Shown: positions 1 through 8,960, numbered from the stretch's first letter. The stretch is 9,988 nucleotides of DNA from Pseudomonadota bacterium (GCA_023438785.1 JAEXQJ010000166.1:1-9988); one strand, 5' to 3'. The notes: a model not told the origin generated them from the sequence alone. Numbers and translations are program-made.

Positions 1-750
1 GGCAAGAACGCAGCGAGCGATCGCCGCCGCGAGCAGCCAACGAAGCATGAGCTCTCCGTTCCGGAAAGGGAGGGACGGGCTATCAAGTGCATCCCGCGGC
101 AGGTCGGGGCTCGCGAGTGCGGCCAGCACTGAAGCCCACATGAGAGGAAAGTCCATGCCGGCCAAGACGTGCTGGTGAATCTCCGCCACGCCGTCGTCGA
201 GCAAGCGGCGGATCAGCATGGGCGGGTCAGCTTCCAAGCGCCCAGGAGGCGGGGTGCATTCCAATGAGGCCAGCAGGAGATCTTCGGGCATGGCAAAGGC
301 GAGCCATCGATAGTGGTTCACTGCCTCGTAGGCGCTCGCGTCGGGCTCTTGCCTGACCAGAGTGCTCACCGGACGTGTCTCGAAATGAGCCCTAGCAAGG
401 CGCCGAAGGTATCGATGCATGGGCACCGGAACCTGCTCCCGCGACTTGACCTCGTTAGCGCTCGAAGACGGGAACCAGAACTGGTCTCGGATGGCGATGA
501 TGCGATCCAGTGACCACCCAACGGCATGCGCGACGAGATTATCTTCGCAGGCGCGCCAGAGCTCCCCAGTCACTCTCCCGGGTCGGCGCGATCCATCCAG
601 GGCCGGATCCAGCGTCAAAACGGAGTTCTCGAAGGTCCATATGTGGCAGAGCGGGAAGCTGGCAACCTCGGCTCGTATATAGGCCTCCGGCACGCGCCGT
701 GGCGTGACGCTGGTTCCGGCGTCCTCACGGCCGGCGCTCGGGTCGGTCAT
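1..750 (-). CDS. rdrB: RdrB-like adenosine deaminase of a RADAR system (N-terminal 250 residues, 3' end outside window)
   Basis: The frame is open without a stop from ATG at 750 to base 1, giving the first 250 residues. The visible metal-site motif is E190-I-H192-Q-H194-V, followed by a Gly at 197, a Phe at 200 and a Trp at 204. This matches the first-strand HxH zinc-ligand motif of adenosine deaminase-type amidohydrolases. The roughly 185 residues before it have no domain I recognise. The start is supported by GGAG at 756-759, five bases upstream, and by the ATGA overlap with the rdrA stop. In the known RADAR system, RdrB deaminates adenosine to inosine (first reported on RNA, later on ATP/dATP pools) and assembles with the RdrA ATPase during phage infection. 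That role is inferred here from the motif and from the ATPase partner. The remaining catalytic His, Glu and Asp residues lie outside the window. Another HxH amidohydrolase is possible but less likely next to this ATPase. Confidence 0.72.
   Translation of the reverse strand, partial: MTDPSAGREDAGTSVTPRRVPEAYIRAEVASFPLCHIWTFENSVLTLDPALDGSRRPGRVTGELWRACEDNLVAHAVGWSLDRIIAIRDQFWFPSSSANEVKSREQVPVPMHRYLRRLARAHFETRPVSTLVRQEPDASAYEAVNHYRWLAFAMPEDLLLASLECTPPPGRLEADPPMLIRRLLDDGVAEIHQHVLAGMDFPLMWASVLAALASPDLPRDALDSPSLPFRNGELMLRWLLAAAIARCVLA
747..750 (-). promoter_or_regulatory. ATGA stop/start overlap coupling rdrA to rdrB
   Basis: The rdrA stop TGA (749-747) and the rdrB start ATG (750-748) share bases. 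GGAG at 756-759 lies inside the rdrA coding end. Such overlaps usually mean co-transcription and coupled translation, which fits two proteins that work in one complex. Confidence 0.8.
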
Positions 751-3527
751 CTCAGCTCCGGCAGGAAGCCCATCTGTGCGCGCAAGTCGGCCGTGCAGTT
801 GAACCAGCGCTCGCAGGCTTGATCAAGCCATCCCCAAAGCTCGGCTTGTCCGAGGTCCGACTTCAGGCTCTCGTACGCGGAGCTTCGCTTTAAGGCATCG
901 AGGACCATGCTGTCCAAGCGGGTCCTCAGAAAGCTCGCCTTCCGCTTCCAATGCTCACCCAGTTGGGCGGCGCATTTGGCCAGCCTTTCGCTTCCATCAC
1001 TGAGGTTGCTAAGCCATTCGTCCGCGCAAGGAGCGAACTCCGGCTGGAGGAGCAGCGGCGTGAACGTATCCAGCCACTTGTGTGCTTGGCGAAAGCGATC
1101 TGTTATCGGACAGAAGACTTCGCGCTCTGTATCGGAGGCCTCACAGCCGTGGCATTGCTGGTGGAGGCTCAAGATGCGCCTTCGCACGCGAGCCCTGTAT
1201 TCATCCAGGCCCTGCAATTCCCATTGCGACTTGTCCAGTTTCCTTCTCTGCGGCGGCGGTGGCCATTCCGCTTTAGGCGGATCCCAGTCTGTGTAGCATT
1301 CGGTCGCGACGACGTAGATGGTCTCCAGCCAGGCCGCGCGAAAGAGACCCGCCAGTTGTCCAAAGAAACGCGGCGACCCGGCGCCTCGCGGATCACAGAG
1401 TGGCAGAACCTTCTCGGCCTTGTGCAGCGTCAACCTCCACAGCGCCGCCATGATGGAGTACTCGAAATACAGCGACCAGCCCGGCTCCGGCCAGACGAAC
1501 TCGATCTGTGGCGAGTGCCTGCGCATCTCTATCGTGTGTTGGGTGACGACGAGAGGCTGGCTCGAGGTTTCGCCGAAGGGCGTGCCGAAGATGCGTGGCT
1601 CTGGGGCCAACCTGAGGAGATCGTGGAGCAACATGAACCATCCCGCGACAATGGATGGCAGTTCGAGTTTCTCCGGGTGACCTGGGCCGGCGAGGTGGAG
1701 TTGTAGGTCGCCGGGCCAACCCAACTCGATAGTCGTGCCAGCGACGGGCTCTCGATAACCATAGAGCGAGAATTGCGCAAAGAAGGAGGTTGCCCGCCGC
1801 GACGTCAGGGGTCTGTCCGAGAGATCGAGGAAGGTGCGCGAGCGGGCGCTATTCCGAATGATCCGGTTCCTCAAGCGCTCACTCGCCCATGCGGGCAGGT
1901 CGCTCTCGTTGATGGCATTCAGGAGCATCTCCTCGGCTATCCAGACGGCCTTGTCCGCGCTGGCGTCCTCGTAAGGCGTCTCGTGTGTGGTGGGCTGTGA
2001 CCTCGATCCCTGGGCGTTCGCGGCGCCCGCTGTCGACGCTCTCACGCCCTTGGTGTCTTCCCTTGCGACGTGACGCTGCAGCAGCAAATAGAGATCGAGC
2101 AGGCTGCGAATTGGCAACGTCAGCGCGTTCCGGCCCGCATCGGAGAAGAAGGGAGCGAAAGGATCGAGAGTGGTCCCGGGGGCTGGCGGACCTGCCTCCT
2201 GCGAGCCGTCCTGATCCGAGCGGTCTTGCGTGTCGCCGAAGCCGTAGCGGTATTGAGCTTCGAGCATCTCCCTGTAGCACCTTTCGGCAGCAGATGAGAG
2301 GCAGCCGCGGATGTTGAACAGATCGGAGAGCTGCATCTGCGGCCCCTTCGCAGCTTGCTCCTTGCCGCCTTCTGGGCCTCCGCGGTCTTGCGTGTCTCCA
2401 TCCCTGCGCTTCCGCACTGGGATTCGCTCTAGAAGTGCACAGAGTTCCGGAGACTTGCCGTTCCCATCGCGAGCAGGTATTCGGAAACGCCATGCCTCCT
2501 CCGCGTCGACCGGCCGAAGTTTGATCTGATGGATGGGAGGAATCACTTCCCGCATGGCAGTCGCTGCCTGTTTGCGAGCGATGGTCCGAGCTTCGTCCCA
2601 GGCCTGAGTGCTGGGCGGGCCTTTGGTGGCGGTGGTCAGCTCGCTATAGAACGCACGTTCGAGGAAGAGCTGGAACTCGCTCCCCCCGGCTGCCAGCACA
2701 AACCAGAGCTGCCGGCCGGAGGTCATTCTGACGAGTTTCCGCATGTTCGAGATGTGGTCCACACTGCGGTCGACATTGTCCACGGGCAGGACCAAGACCA
2801 CGCGGCGGTTGCTGCCCGGTCCGAACCTTCGCTTCTGCAGCGCTCTGGCGACGTTGTCCAAGGCGCGATCAAGGTCATCCCGGAACGCGGCGTAGATGTC
2901 CGCCGCCTTGATCTGCTGTTCGACCCGTTTGTCGACGTCGAGCGAAGGAAGAATGTCTTCCCACATGTGTGTGGCGTCTCGCACCAACTGGTCGATGGCG
3001 TCCCATGGGCTCTCGTCCCCTTCGTCCAGCAGGGACGGCGGCATGTGCTCCTTCGGTTCCACACCGAGTGCCTTTTCGAGCGCCCGTCGGATCCGGACCA
3101 ACAGGGTCGTGAGCAGATTGGCGTGGCTGGGAATGGGCTCCAAATCCAGGATGTCGAGCCATGCGACCTCGCCTCGAAGATCGTCGAGAATCGGCCTTAG
3201 CTTCTCCCTCATCTCTGGCGGCTCCACGCCGTCGAGAAAGGTGTCCGGGCTCGTGACGGCCTGGGCTGCAGTCAGAAGCACAGTCGTCTTTCCAGTGCCA
3301 CGATCGCCGGCGATCAGCACACCCGTGGCCGGACAGTAGCTTGCGACGTTTCGGCTCTCCCGCAGGGCCGTCCGCAGCCAGCACAAGAGCTCGCGCGTCG
3401 CGTCCTTGTTTCCTTTGGTCAGCTCCGGCCAGCGATACGACCTTGCCTCGGGCCTTGCCGCAAATGCGTCCTGAAGGCCCTTTATCTCCTCATCCTGTTC
3501 TGACGAATGGCCACCCCGTCGCGTCAT
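747..3527 (-). CDS. rdrA: RdrA-like P-loop ATPase of a RADAR anti-phage system
   Basis: The product is about 926 residues from ATG 3527. Walker A is GDRGTGKTT at residues 74-82. A Walker B-like strand, VVLVLPVDNVD, lies at 243-253 with D250 and D253 as candidate acidic residues, followed by a hydrophobic strand LWFVLAAGG near 274-282 that could be a sensor strand. The C-terminal two thirds is mostly helical-looking and not recognisable, and includes a Cys cluster at C792, C795 and C806. Two hydrophilic insertions around residues 375-395 and 431-452 both contain GDTQDR. In characterised RADAR systems RdrA is a ring-forming ATPase of about this size that acts with the deaminase RdrB. The identification rests on size, the N-terminal NTPase and the 4-base overlap with an adenosine deaminase-like gene. 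I chose ATG 3527 because GGGGAGG sits 9 bases upstream; GTG at 3548 would add 7 residues. GC content looks lower than in aceE. Other STAND or KAP-like defence ATPases are the main alternatives. Confidence 0.75.
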   Translation of the reverse strand: MTRRGGHSSEQDEEIKGLQDAFAARPEARSYRWPELTKGNKDATRELLCWLRTALRESRNVASYCPATGVLIAGDRGTGKTTVLLTAAQAVTSPDTFLDGVEPPEMREKLRPILDDLRGEVAWLDILDLEPIPSHANLLTTLLVRIRRALEKALGVEPKEHMPPSLLDEGDESPWDAIDQLVRDATHMWEDILPSLDVDKRVEQQIKAADIYAAFRDDLDRALDNVARALQKRRFGPGSNRRVVLVLPVDNVDRSVDHISNMRKLVRMTSGRQLWFVLAAGGSEFQLFLERAFYSELTTATKGPPSTQAWDEARTIARKQAATAMREVIPPIHQIKLRPVDAEEAWRFRIPARDGNGKSPELCALLERIPVRKRRDGDTQDRGGPEGGKEQAAKGPQMQLSDLFNIRGCLSSAAERCYREMLEAQYRYGFGDTQDRSDQDGSQEAGPPAPGTTLDPFAPFFSDAGRNALTLPIRSLLDLYLLLQRHVAREDTKGVRASTAGAANAQGSRSQPTTHETPYEDASADKAVWIAEEMLLNAINESDLPAWASERLRNRIIRNSARSRTFLDLSDRPLTSRRATSFFAQFSLYGYREPVAGTTIELGWPGDLQLHLAGPGHPEKLELPSIVAGWFMLLHDLLRLAPEPRIFGTPFGETSSQPLVVTQHTIEMRRHSPQIEFVWPEPGWSLYFEYSIMAALWRLTLHKAEKVLPLCDPRGAGSPRFFGQLAGLFRAAWLETIYVVATECYTDWDPPKAEWPPPPQRRKLDKSQWELQGLDEYRARVRRRILSLHQQCHGCEASDTEREVFCPITDRFRQAHKWLDTFTPLLLQPEFAPCADEWLSNLSDGSERLAKCAAQLGEHWKRKASFLRTRLDSMVLDALKRSSAYESLKSDLGQAELWGWLDQACERWFNCTADLRAQMGFLPELR
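2220..2396. repeat. 15-bp direct repeat pair inside rdrA
   Basis: The 15-base word gcggtcttgcgtgtc occurs at 2220-2234 and again at 2382-2396, 162 bases apart, which is 54 codons and in frame. Both copies encode the GDTQDR-type motif at the head of a hydrophilic, Gly/Gln/Glu-rich insertion. The entry spans both copies and the segment between them. Confidence 0.85.
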
Positions 3528-3536
3528 CCCGCCCCG

Positions 3537-3543
3537 CCTCCCC
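3537..3543 (-). promoter_or_regulatory. Ribosome binding site deciding the rdrA start
   Basis: GGGGAGG read on the minus strand, with nine bases before ATG 3527. The competing upstream GTG at 3548 has only AAGGG about four bases away, so the ATG is preferred, though not by a wide margin. Confidence 0.5.
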
Positions 3544-3595
3544 GGCACACGACCCTTGCTGCACGTCGTGGCTGTGTACGCTCAGCTCGCGGACC

Positions 3596-3624
3596 AATCT
3601 AGCAGCACAACGCCGGAATTCCAA
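3596..3624 (-). promoter_or_regulatory. Candidate sigma70-type promoter for the RADAR operon
   Basis: On the minus strand TTGGAA (3624-3619) and TAGATT (3601-3596) are separated by exactly 17 bases. Each box matches four of six consensus positions. A transcript starting near 3589 would have a leader of about 60 bases before ATG 3527. This is the best promoter-like pair I found in the spacer, but such pairs also arise by chance, and the organism's sigma consensus is not known. Confidence 0.3.
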
Positions 3625-3670
3625 AGCGTTCGACTTCATGCCCCGCCCGAGGCAGGTTAACGACTCTCAC

Positions 3671-3781
3671 CTAGTGGACCGTGCCACCAATGTCTTTGAG
3701 CCTGGCCCCCTCAGGAGGCTCGGCGTGAAGCCGAGCAGCGAGGACCACGTCGGTGATGGGCGCTACGTCGCCCAAGTTCAT
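3671..3781 (-). CDS. Possible 36-residue micro-ORF coupled to the CBS gene
   Basis: An ORF of 36 codons plus a TAG stop begins with ATG 3781-3779, which overlaps the CBS gene stop TGA 3780-3778 as ATGA. It opens MNLGDVAPITDVVLAARLHA and ends KDIGGTVH. About three quarters of third positions are G or C, in line with a coding frame here. It has no signal peptide, membrane segment or known domain. It could be a real small protein translated by coupling, the frameshifted remnant of a longer CBS protein tail, or chance. The hairpin at 3718-3736 lies within it. I do not recognise the sequence. Confidence 0.3.
   Translation of the reverse strand: MNLGDVAPITDVVLAARLHAEPPEGARLKDIGGTVH
3718..3736 (-). 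other. Short perfect hairpin downstream of the CBS gene
   Basis: A 7-bp perfect stem, GCTCGGC/GCCGAGC, encloses a 5-base loop. It lies about 40 bases past the CBS stop and inside the possible micro-ORF. No T-run follows on either strand, so it is not a canonical intrinsic terminator. It could still slow polymerase or protect the 3' end of the CBS transcript. Confidence 0.3.
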
Positions 3782-4242
3782 TTGCGGGGCCGAGAGATGT
3801 CGGCAAGAACATCTGTGACCTCTTCGCGCGGAATCTCCTTGAGCCACGCCCCACGCTCGCCTTCTGCCTTGCGGGCGATGTCGGCCAGCGAGAGCATCCC
3901 AACCAGGTGCCGCCGCTGAGGATGATCGACGACCGGCAGGCGGCGCACTTGATGTTTTCGCATGGTGACCTCCGCGTCGGACACGGTGGTGCTCAACGTG
4001 CAGCAGTACAGTCTCTCGCTCATGTGCCTCGAGACGCGAAGCTCATTGGGTGCCTTACCCGTTGTGTAGCAGGCCATGCAGATGTCTCGGTCAGTCACCA
4101 TACCCGTGACGGTGCCGTCCTCCTGCAGCACGGGGAGGGCACCGAGATCGTTTTCCCACATCATCTTGGCCGCTTCGTTGCAAGTGTCGCCTATGCCACA
4201 AGAAACCACTCTCTGATGTGCTACCAATTCGGAGACTCGCAT
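3778..4242 (-). CDS. Two-CBS-domain protein
   Basis: The product is 154 residues and consists almost entirely of a Bateman pair. The first CBS domain covers about residues 5-58, with LPV near 36-38 and the signature GMVTDRDI at 47-54. The second covers about 75-127, with RRLPVVD at 100-106 and VGMLSLADIA at 114-123. No enzyme or DNA-binding domain is attached and no signal peptide is present, so it should be cytosolic. CBS pairs commonly bind AMP, ATP or S-adenosylmethionine and act as energy or ligand sensors; the ligand here cannot be read from sequence. The start is ATG 4242, with AAGGGAG six bases upstream; a TTG at 4263 also opens the frame but has poorer support. The gene lies upstream of rdrA on the same strand with a 250-base gap, so it probably has its own transcript, with read-through possible. 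Any functional link to RADAR is speculative. Confidence 0.9.
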   Translation of the reverse strand: MRVSELVAHQRVVSCGIGDTCNEAAKMMWENDLGALPVLQEDGTVTGMVTDRDICMACYTTGKAPNELRVSRHMSERLYCCTLSTTVSDAEVTMRKHQVRRLPVVDHPQRRHLVGMLSLADIARKAEGERGAWLKEIPREEVTDVLADISRPRK

Positions 4243-4248
4243 AACGTT

Positions 4249-4255
4249 CTCCCTT
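4249..4255 (-). promoter_or_regulatory. Ribosome binding site of the CBS gene
   Basis: AAGGGAG on the minus strand, six bases before ATG 4242. It fixes the start seven codons inside the longest open frame. It directly abuts the hairpin at 4256-4279. Confidence 0.6.
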
Positions 4256-4279
4256 CGGGGCAATCCATCGGCTGCCCCG
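4256..4279 (-). promoter_or_regulatory. Leader hairpin next to the CBS gene ribosome binding site
   Basis: A 7-bp perfect stem, CGGGGCA/TGCCCCG, encloses a 10-base loop and ends directly before the AAGGGAG ribosome binding site. In a transcript of the CBS gene it could influence ribosome access or mRNA stability. No riboswitch family is recognised, and the rest of the 4280-4435 spacer showed me no convincing promoter or terminator. Confidence 0.3.
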
Positions 4280-4435
4280 GCCGCTCCTCTACCCCCAACA
4301 ACTACTTATGGGATCGTTCCTGAGCGGCCGCAGAGCCCTCGAGTGGCGAGCGACGCTAGCCCTCAGCAGCGAGACAATCGGCCTGCCATCGCGGCCCCAT
4401 ACCCGGGTGCTCGGCGCTTGGCGCCCAAGTCCAAA

Positions 4436-6145
4436 TCACGGCGCTACGAAGTAGAACCAGTCTTTGTCGGCGCGCTTGAAGGAGCGATCCACGACCTGAT
4501 TCAGGCGCAGCTCCTTGGCTTGGCTGACGTCGTCGTCGGGCTCGCCGCTGTCGGGGAGGGGGGCTGTGCCTTGCGAGGTGGCGCCGAAGCCGGTGTCGGA
4601 GATGCGTAGGGAATAGGCGTTGCCGCTGGCATAGAAGTCCTCCACCAGGATGAAGTACTTCTGGCCCGAGATGAGGGGGATCTTCATACGGACCTGGAGA
4701 TCGTTGCCATCATCCTGGCGCGCTATCCATTGCGTGGGATTGTCCTCGGTGAAGATCTTGATGCCGGGATCCAGGCGCGCGCTGGTCGTCGAGGCGTTGG
4801 GGAAGGTCTCCACGTAGTACATGACGCCGCTGCCCGTCTGATAATCCTGGCCGACCAGCGTGGGCATGGCCGCGATGGTTCCCTTGCTGCCGGTGGTTGT
4901 TTGGAAGGTGCCCGTGTAGGCGGCGTAGGGCGTGGCAGCGGTGTAGCGGGCCTGACTGCCGTCATCCATTTGGATCTCCACGCCCGATATCCACCACAGG
5001 CCGGGCGTGGGCGCGGCGGGAAACACGAAGGGCGCCAGCCCCCATTCCTCGCGCTCGGCAACGTACTGGGCGGCCTGGCCGGCGTAGGTGACCCCGCCGG
5101 GGCCCGAGACGTCGAGGACCACCGAGGTGGGCGTGCCGCCGAAGGTCTGGCCCACTTGCAGGTACGAATACATGCGGTCGGTGTGGCCATGGAAGCTGAG
5201 GCTCACGTACTGCAGGTACGGGTAGGTTCCCGCCGCCGACGTGTGCTTGTCGTCCTCGGCCATATCGGTGAAACGCGTGGCCCACACCAGGCCCTTCTCG
5301 TAATCGCCGTCGAAGATCTGGTCGCCGTCGCAATCCCGCGCGTAGGTGAGCTCGTGGCCGTGCACTTCCAGGCGCAGGTTGAGCGCGGCGGCCGCGCCCC
5401 ACGTGTGTTCCAGAAGCTCCTCGAAAACGACGCTGCCCGCTTCTTGCCAGGTGACCGCCGTGCCAGCGCCAGGCAGGGCCAGGCCGGTCAACGTGGCCGT
5501 GAACAGGGTGTCCGAGACCTTGGCCAACGAACCACGCAGCCCCATGGCCAGCTTCCATTCCGAGCCGGTCCAATAGAGGTAGTCCTGCTCGAACCCGGTG
5601 CCGGTGAAGGCGCTCACGGCTTTGGCCTGGGCCGCGCCGAAGAACCCGTCGAGGTAAGCGATCCACGTGGTGCCGAGCAGGCTGACCGGCTGGGGTGCCT
5701 GATCCACGGGCGCGTCGTGGTCGGCGTCTGGGAGGACCGGCGCATCGGAGACCGGCGCATCCACGGCCACATCGGCTGGTGCATCCGCGAAGGGCGCCGC
5801 GTCCGGCGTCTCGGTTGGCCGCGCATCCGAGGTGGGCTGCGCGCCGCCGTCGAGAAGGCCGCCCATCCCGTCAGCCGTATTCACATCAGTAACCCCGCCC
5901 GTGTCCCGCGACACTAAGGCATCGAGCGCGCTTGCATCGGCTTGCGCGCCGCTGTCGTTCGGTGCGCTCCCGTCACGGCGCGCGTTCACATCGGCCATGC
6001 CTGAACCATCCGCGGCGGCCGCGTCCCGGGCCGCATCGCCGCTCGCATCCACGGGGCCCGCCGCCGTGCCGCCGTCATCGCCTCCGCAAGCCATCAGTCC
6101 CAACGTCGCGCCCAGAAGAATGCCGTGCAAATGCCGTGGTCTCAC
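4436..6145 (-). CDS. Secreted lipoprotein with Asp/Ala-rich linker and PPC-like C-terminal region
   Basis: The product is 569 residues from GTG 6145. Residues 1-20 form a lipoprotein signal: a basic start (VRPRHLHG), a hydrophobic stretch and the lipobox L17-M-A-C20, so the mature protein should be anchored to a membrane at Cys20. Residues 21-153 are a low-complexity linker with about 25 Asp, many Ala and Pro, no Lys, no Cys and no aromatic residue except one Phe. A folded region follows, with a calcium-loop-like D-x-D-G-D-x-x-x-D segment at 271-281. Residues of about 440-516 resemble a bacterial pre-peptidase C-terminal (PPC) beta-sandwich. Residues 535-569 look like the first half of another, ending abruptly at DWFYFVAP. 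Such lipoproteins are common in Myxococcota. No catalytic domain is recognised, and surface binding or adhesion is only a guess. The gene is divergent from aceE. A longer reading from 6271 is rejected because the signal peptide would become internal. Confidence 0.85.
   Translation of the reverse strand: MRPRHLHGILLGATLGLMACGGDDGGTAAGPVDASGDAARDAAAADGSGMADVNARRDGSAPNDSGAQADASALDALVSRDTGGVTDVNTADGMGGLLDGGAQPTSDARPTETPDAAPFADAPADVAVDAPVSDAPVLPDADHDAPVDQAPQPVSLLGTTWIAYLDGFFGAAQAKAVSAFTGTGFEQDYLYWTGSEWKLAMGLRGSLAKVSDTLFTATLTGLALPGAGTAVTWQEAGSVVFEELLEHTWGAAAALNLRLEVHGHELTYARDCDGDQIFDGDYEKGLVWATRFTDMAEDDKHTSAAGTYPYLQYVSLSFHGHTDRMYSYLQVGQTFGGTPTSVVLDVSGPGGVTYAGQAAQYVAEREEWGLAPFVFPAAPTPGLWWISGVEIQMDDGSQARYTAATPYAAYTGTFQTTTGSKGTIAAMPTLVGQDYQTGSGVMYYVETFPNASTTSARLDPGIKIFTEDNPTQWIARQDDGNDLQVRMKIPLISGQKYFILVEDFYASGNAYSLRISDTGFGATSQGTAPLPDSGEPDDDVSQAKELRLNQVVDRSFKRADKDWFYFVAP
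5735..5761. repeat. 12-bp direct repeat in the lipoprotein linker
   Basis: gaccggcgcatc occurs at 5735-5746 and 5750-5761, a 15-base period that encodes neighbouring DAPV units in the Asp/Ala/Pro linker. This is ordinary slippage-prone low-complexity coding sequence. Confidence 0.8.
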
Positions 6146-6269
6146 AGTGTTCACCTCGAAGAGGCCCCTATCTATCCCATCGGTCGGCGCGCGGCTACTT
6201 CCGTGGCTGCAGCGGCGCCCGCTGCTCGCACCTGCTAGGCTTACGGGCCGCTGGGAGGGGAGGGGACGC
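6146..6269. promoter_or_regulatory. Divergent intergenic region between the lipoprotein gene and aceE
   Basis: These 124 bases must hold the start signals of both divergent genes unless transcripts begin inside the coding regions. I see no convincing -35/-10 pair for either. The clearest structure is a 7-bp perfect inverted repeat, GCAGCGG/CCGCTGC, with a 3-base spacer at 6209-6225. It could be an operator half-site pair or a leader hairpin; no regulator can be named. The ribosome binding site of aceE, GGAGG at 6259-6263, lies at the right end. Confidence 0.4.
6152..6157 (-). promoter_or_regulatory. Ribosome binding site deciding the lipoprotein start
   Basis: GAGGTG on the minus strand, six bases before GTG 6145. 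It places the start exactly at the beginning of a canonical lipoprotein signal peptide, which supports this GTG over the longer open frame. Confidence 0.65.

Positions 6270-8958
<2,689 letters not shown>

Positions 8959-8960
<2 letters not shown>

Noticed and set aside
951..1706. Plus-strand 251-residue open frame
   Set aside because: It is antisense to rdrA, has no recognisable domain and is typical of GC-rich shadow frames.
3490..3639. A 49-codon minus-strand ORF in the spacer (starting MKSNALEFRR) that runs into the rdrA start
   Set aside because: It overlaps the rdrA start by about 38 bases in another frame, contains the best promoter candidate and has only a weak ribosome binding site. 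It could be a leader peptide but support is poor.
4413..4429. Short overlapping hairpins (GGCGC/GCGCC and CTTGG/CCAAG) just past the lipoprotein stop
   Set aside because: Stems are only 5 bp with 3-base loops and no T-run follows, so I do not call a terminator.
4730..5917. Plus-strand 395-residue open frame opposite the lipoprotein gene
   Set aside because: Gly/Arg/Val-rich shadow without a domain; the minus-strand frame has a signal peptide, lipobox and ribosome binding site.
5832..6269. N-terminal extension of the aceE frame
   Set aside because: The extension is antisense to the lipoprotein start and low in complexity; ATG 6270 has a strong ribosome binding site and gives the normal AceE length.
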